Part shown: positions 60,830 to 64,000 of the stretch, piece by piece
Layout of the letters: the number at the start of each line of letters is the position of its first letter
How positions within the stretch are numbered: position 1 is the first letter of the stretch
Source: Aliisedimentitalea scapharcae
GTDB lineage: Bacteria > Pseudomonadota > Alphaproteobacteria > Rhodobacterales > Rhodobacteraceae
Assembly: GCF_045277565.1 (NCBI RefSeq)
Contig: NZ_CP123587.1
Coordinates: 62,001-126,000 of the forward strand
Direction of reading: 5' to 3'
Length of the DNA: 64,000 nucleotides
Notes under the pieces: model-generated
Told to the model about the DNA's origin: nothing
The model's database searches: none
What the model saw: only the letters and a program-made list of their open reading frames with translations
Program-made: the position numbers and the translations under genes

Positions 60830-61351
60830 ATGGAACAATCAACAACACATATGGCGCGAACGGGAGCGCTAGGACAGGTCATTGCCTGGACAGGAACCAT
60901 CAGTAAATGGCTGGCCGTTGCAATGGTCTTGCTCCAATTTGCAGTGGTTGTCGCGCGATACCTCTTTGATGTGGGATCCGTGATGGCCCAAGAGGCGATC
61001 CTTTACCTCTTCGGGACAATGTTCATGCTTGCTATGGCTGACGCGCTGGCCTCGGACCGGCACGTACGTGTCGATATGCTGTATCACACTTTCCCCGCCA
61101 GGCGCAGGCGCATCATTGATGCCCTTGGTATTCTGTTTTTCCTCTTGCCGCTTTGCATCTTCATGCTTTGGGCATCCAAGGATTACGTGCTCAACAGCTG
61201 GTCCGCATTGGAGGGATCACGAGAAGCATCGGGCTTGCCCGGCGTTTTCCTGTTCAAAACAGTTATCCCCATCGCTTTGCTGCTCCTCGTCCTGCAAGCC
61301 CTGTCGATCCTGAAACGGTGCATTCTGCCGAAAGGATCACACGATGGATGA
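60830..61351 (+). CDS. TRAP importer small membrane subunit (DctQ family)
   Basis: The 173-residue protein has four hydrophobic segments (WLAVAMVLLQFAVVVARYLF, VMAQEAILYLFGTMFMLAMADALASDRHVRVDMLYHTF, ALGILFFLLPLCIFMLW, LFKTVIPIALLLLVLQALSI), matching DctQ. It overlaps the DctM gene by 8 bases. The AREA-like segment DRHVRVDML is the family signature. It supports the large subunit. Confidence 0.9.
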   Translation: MEQSTTHMARTGALGQVIAWTGTISKWLAVAMVLLQFAVVVARYLFDVGSVMAQEAILYLFGTMFMLAMADALASDRHVRVDMLYHTFPARRRRIIDALGILFFLLPLCIFMLWASKDYVLNSWSALEGSREASGLPGVFLFKTVIPIALLLLVLQALSILKRCILPKGSHDG

Positions 61352-62894
61352 CATTCACACATTCTATTTGGTCGCCCTGTTTGCGGGCCTACTAATTTGC
61401 CTGATGTCCGGCTTTCCGGTGGCCTTTGTTCTGGGGGGTGTATCGCTGCTCTTGGCGGGAGTCGGAATCCTCTTCCAGCATTTCGACGCGTCATTTCTGG
61501 CTGCCATTCCACAGCGCATTTATGCCGCAATGACCAACGATGTACTACTTGCGGTACCGCTTTTCGTGTTCATGGGGGCAATGCTGGAACGAAGTGGCAT
61601 TGCATCTGAACTTCTGGATGGGATCGGTCGTCTTTTTGGCAAGCGCCGTGGCGGCCTCGGATTTGCAATCACACTGGTAGGTGCACTTCTTGCGGCGTCG
61701 ACCGGCATCGTTGGGGCAACAGTGACAACTATGGCACTGTTATCCTTGCCTGTGATGTTGAAATGGGGTTACTCGCCTCGCCTGGCTGCCGGATCAATCT
61801 GCGCAGCAGGAACGCTCGGTCAGATTATCCCTCCTTCTCTGGTACTGGTTCTGCTGGCAGACACGATTTCCTCGGCTTACCAGAAAGCCCAACTGGCCCA
61901 AGGAAATTTCTCACCTGACACCGTGTCGATCTCGGATCTGTTTGCCGGGGCGATTGTTCCCGGATTGTTGATGGTTGTCGTGTTCCTCACCTACCAGGTC
62001 TTGTTGACTTTCTTCAGGCCCGACACTTGCCCGCCACCGCCGGAAACCGAAGTTGAGGAGATGAAGATTTCGATCAAATCTCTTCTTATTAGACTGGTTC
62101 CCCCTCTGGCGCTCATCCTCGGTGTGCTCGGTTCAATTCTTGGCGGCGTTGCAACTCCAACCGAATCCGCCTCGATCGGGGCTGCGGGTGCCGTTTTGCT
62201 GGCCGGGTTTGGATCAGAACACCGAAAACACGCCAACACCGCTCTGCTTTTCCTGGCTGCAGCTGTTTTTCTGAAGCAACTGGTTTTCGGCAATGTAGAG
62301 GTACCGATTTTGGCGGAGCGCATAAGTGTTGCCATCCCGGTTCTGGTTTTCCTTGGATACTTCCTTGTTGCTCTGTTGCGCGTCTTCAAGACGGGTGCGA
62401 TTTCCAGCACGGCCGTCGAAACCGTTCGACTGAGTTCGATGGTGTTCATGATACTGATCGGAGCAGCCATGCTGTCGCTTGTCTTCCGCGGATTCGGCGG
62501 CGATGAGGCGGTGCAACACCTGATCTCAAACGTCCCCGGTGGCCCCTATGCTGCCCTGGCGGTCGTTCTGGCGGTCATGTTCCTTTTGGGCTTCATCCTC
62601 GACTTCATCGAAATCATCTTTGTCATTGTACCAACAATCGCACCCGTATTGCTGATGTCCGGGATTGATCCTATCTGGCTTGCCATTCTGATCTCACTAA
62701 ACTTGCAAACATCGTTTCTAACCCCGCCATTTGGTTTTGCATTGTTTTACTTCCGATCAGCCGCACCACCGGACATCTCAACACGCAACATCTATCTTGG
62801 TGTCATGCCATTTATCGGCTTGCAGATATTGGTTTTGATCATTGTGGCATTCATACCAAGCATTTCCACCTGGCTGCCCTATGCTCTAAGGTGA
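61344..62894 (+). CDS. TRAP importer large membrane subunit (DctM family)
   Basis: The 516-residue protein is a large DctM subunit with about twelve or more membrane spans. Family motifs are FPVAFVLGGVSLLLAGVG, NDVLLAVPLFVFMGAMLERSGIA, GALLAASTGIVGATVTTMALLSLPVMLKWGYSPRLAAGSICAAGTLGQIIPPSLVLVL and GLILDFIEIIFVIVPTIAPVL. It is about 80 residues longer than common DctM proteins, because of a charged loop (PPPPETEVEEMK) and extra helices in the middle. Membrane location and energy coupling by sodium or protons follow the family. Confidence 0.9.
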   Translation: MDDIHTFYLVALFAGLLICLMSGFPVAFVLGGVSLLLAGVGILFQHFDASFLAAIPQRIYAAMTNDVLLAVPLFVFMGAMLERSGIASELLDGIGRLFGKRRGGLGFAITLVGALLAASTGIVGATVTTMALLSLPVMLKWGYSPRLAAGSICAAGTLGQIIPPSLVLVLLADTISSAYQKAQLAQGNFSPDTVSISDLFAGAIVPGLLMVVVFLTYQVLLTFFRPDTCPPPPETEVEEMKISIKSLLIRLVPPLALILGVLGSILGGVATPTESASIGAAGAVLLAGFGSEHRKHANTALLFLAAAVFLKQLVFGNVEVPILAERISVAIPVLVFLGYFLVALLRVFKTGAISSTAVETVRLSSMVFMILIGAAMLSLVFRGFGGDEAVQHLISNVPGGPYAALAVVLAVMFLLGFILDFIEIIFVIVPTIAPVLLMSGIDPIWLAILISLNLQTSFLTPPFGFALFYFRSAAPPDISTRNIYLGVMPFIGLQILVLIIVAFIPSISTWLPYALR

Positions 62895-62901
62895 GCCCAA
62901 C

Positions 62902-62933
62902 GCCCTGCCCAAGTCCTGGGCAGGGCACTTTTC
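62902..62933 (+). terminator. Terminator after the TRAP membrane genes
   Basis: GCCCTGCCCA (62902-62911) pairs exactly with TGGGCAGGGC (62917-62926) around 5 bases, followed by ACTTTTC. Confidence 0.75.
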
Positions 62934-62967
62934 TGCAATACCAGAACCACCAGACCGTGAAGTAAAA

Positions 62968-63657
62968 ATGCAAAACCCTGACACGCAAGCACCGGCCAAG
63001 AAGAAGCGAACGCGCCTTTCCCCGCAGGACAGGGAACACCTGATCCTTACAGGTGCGATCGAATTTGTGGCGGATCATGGATTTGCATTCTCCACCCGCG
63101 AACTGGCTCGACACCTCAACGTCAGCCAAAGTCTGCTATACCGATACTTTGCGACCAAAGAGGAGATTATCGAGAAGATTTATGAGAGGGTCTATGTCGG
63201 ACGTTGGAACCCGGAATGGGACGAGATCCTGACAGACCGCAAACTTAGCGTCCAGGAAAGACTGGAGTGCTACCTATTGGACTACTCGAAGGTGGTGCTT
63301 CAAAAGGATTGGGTGCGCATTTTTCTGTTGACCGCCTTCGAAGACCCCATCATTTCTCAGCGGTACATTTCTATGTTGCGGCGCCGAATTTTTGAACCTT
63401 TGCTGGATGAGCAACTCGCCAGCATGGGCCGAAAGGCACTTGCGAACCCGAAAGACCGCGAACTTGCATTGGAGTTAATCTGGGGCTTCCACTCTAGCAT
63501 CTTTTACCTAGGGGTACGGCAGTGGGTCTACAAAACCCCAACACGAGTGAATATCGAGACGCTTGTTCGCAGCCGAACACGTAGTTTCCTTGTTGGGTTC
63601 GAGGCATTCTTAAATGAACTAGATCAGCCAACAAACGGAGAGAATCCACCCTGTTGA
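62968..63657 (+). CDS. TetR-family transcription regulator
   Basis: The 229-residue protein starts with a Lys/Arg-rich tail (KKKRTRLSPQDREHLI) and a TetR helix-turn-helix (GAIEFVADHGFAFSTRELARHLNVSQSLLYRYFATKEEIIEKIYERV). The C-terminal ligand-binding part is helical. It lies directly behind the TRAP operon after a terminator. The palindromic sites in the cupin/TRAP promoter gap are its most likely targets, so it may answer to the TRAP substrate. Confidence 0.87.
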   Translation: MQNPDTQAPAKKKRTRLSPQDREHLILTGAIEFVADHGFAFSTRELARHLNVSQSLLYRYFATKEEIIEKIYERVYVGRWNPEWDEILTDRKLSVQERLECYLLDYSKVVLQKDWVRIFLLTAFEDPIISQRYISMLRRRIFEPLLDEQLASMGRKALANPKDRELALELIWGFHSSIFYLGVRQWVYKTPTRVNIETLVRSRTRSFLVGFEAFLNELDQPTNGENPPC

Positions 63658-63718
63658 AAGCAGGGCTTCAATAAATGGCGATAGCCAAAATGAACATGGC
63701 AACGGTGGCGCAAAGCTA

Positions 63719-63919
63719 GTGGGCAAGAAACAAACAGGCTGGCCTTTCCAGGAAGGCTACACTGTGGAAGATCAACCAGAAGTTCATGTCTTTACCGATT
63801 ACCGCTGGAACGATGGATCTGTGACCCGCCGATGGCATGTCGATCCAAATGGAGTTGAATTTCGGTCAATAGAGGCAAGGCCGTTCTCCCTAGAGACGAC
63901 CAAGCAAACGGATCAGTAG
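63719..63919 (+). CDS. Small hypothetical protein
   Basis: A frame of 66 residues from the GTG at 63719; upstream the frame stays open into the TetR gene, but no good start or ribosome site is seen. The product (e.g. YTVEDQPEVHVFTDYRWND, RRWHVDPNGVEFRSIEARPF) looks soluble and protein-like, with no membrane segment. No family is recognised. Its end overlaps the end of a convergent partial frame by 7 bases. Confidence 0.35.
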   Translation: MGKKQTGWPFQEGYTVEDQPEVHVFTDYRWNDGSVTRRWHVDPNGVEFRSIEARPFSLETTKQTDQ

Positions 63920-64000
63920 GAAAACCACTCCGAATGGCCCATGTTGCCCTCGTAGTCCCCGTATTCGACCATGATGCTACGAGAATAGAAGTGCCATAAG
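63913..64000 (-). CDS. C-terminal end of a gene entering from the right edge
   Basis: On the minus strand an open frame runs from the window edge to a TGA at 63913-63915, ending VEYGDYEGNMGHSEWFSY. The polar, aromatic ending looks like a real C-terminus, but only about 28 residues are visible. No family is recognised. Confidence 0.35.
   Translation of the reverse strand, partial: LWHFYSRSIMVEYGDYEGNMGHSEWFSY

Noticed and set aside
1..64000. tRNA, rRNA or integrase attachment sites marking a genomic island
   Set aside because: No cloverleaf, CCA-ended tRNA pattern, rRNA segment or tyrosine integrase was recognised on reading both strands.

Overview
The window looks like accessory DNA of a marine alphaproteobacterium, most likely Rhodobacterales (Roseobacter group). 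The reasons are the moderate-to-high GC coding style, the many periplasmic ABC and TRAP uptake systems with Tat-type signal peptides, and the types of IS30, IS5 and IS481 elements present. This placement is inferred from gene content; there is no rRNA or other marker gene in the window.

Layout. (1) Bases 1-2030 hold the 3' part of a NACHT NTPase fused to a formylglycine-generating-enzyme-like (C-type-lectin fold) domain, a conflict-system or diversity-generating-retroelement-type architecture. (2) Bases 2186-3299 are a frameshifted IS30-family element. (3) Bases 3.6-21.3 kb are a copper/heavy-metal resistance island. A rightward unit encodes a small exported protein, CopA multicopper oxidase, CopB, a cupredoxin and an ABC membrane domain. 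A leftward unit encodes a TVP38-type membrane protein, a 38-residue microprotein, a beta-propeller protein, a Cu+-type P1B-ATPase, a saccharopine-dehydrogenase-like protein and an APC permease. A second leftward unit encodes cytochrome c, a Tat-exported multicopper oxidase, a second cytochrome c and a DsbA-like protein. An OmpR-type two-component system closes the island. A direct-repeat box (TGTATC, 10-bp period) precedes each of these units and the regulator gene itself, so the island looks like one regulon. (4) Bases 21.6-27.2 kb hold a membrane LytTR regulator and then a junkyard of IS5, IS481 and IS30 copies and fragments. These surround a DUF2141/carotenoid-oxygenase operon whose upstream region is interrupted by IS5. 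(5) Bases 27.3-64 kb are metabolic and transport genes: polysaccharide deacetylase, PEBP proteins, an AceE-like 2-oxoacid dehydrogenase, an MRJP protein, MDR oxidoreductases and LysR regulators. They include a RidA/OpuAC-like/CUT1 ABC importer operon, an old-yellow-enzyme gene, a ribose-type ABC importer with a divergent AraC regulator, a YdiJ-like D-2-hydroxyacid dehydrogenase with an LVIVD protein, and a TRAP transporter operon with TetR regulator and a divergent cupin.

How the parts work together. The copper island combines cytoplasmic export (P1B-ATPase), periplasmic oxidation and sequestration (two multicopper oxidases, cupredoxin, CopB), electron carriers and a periplasmic thiol protein under one sensor kinase. 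The right half is an opportunistic set of importers, each with a local regulator and nearby redox enzymes that could process the imported substrate; those substrates cannot be read from sequence alone.

Strongest hunt results: the four-site copper box regulon; a CUT1 importer whose two ATPases carry complementary defects in one composite ATP site; the NACHT-FGE gene at the left edge; paired TGATC-N4-GATCA palindromes in the cupin/TRAP promoter region; and an unlisted 38-residue microprotein gene coupled to its neighbours. No CRISPR array, tRNA or rRNA was seen.
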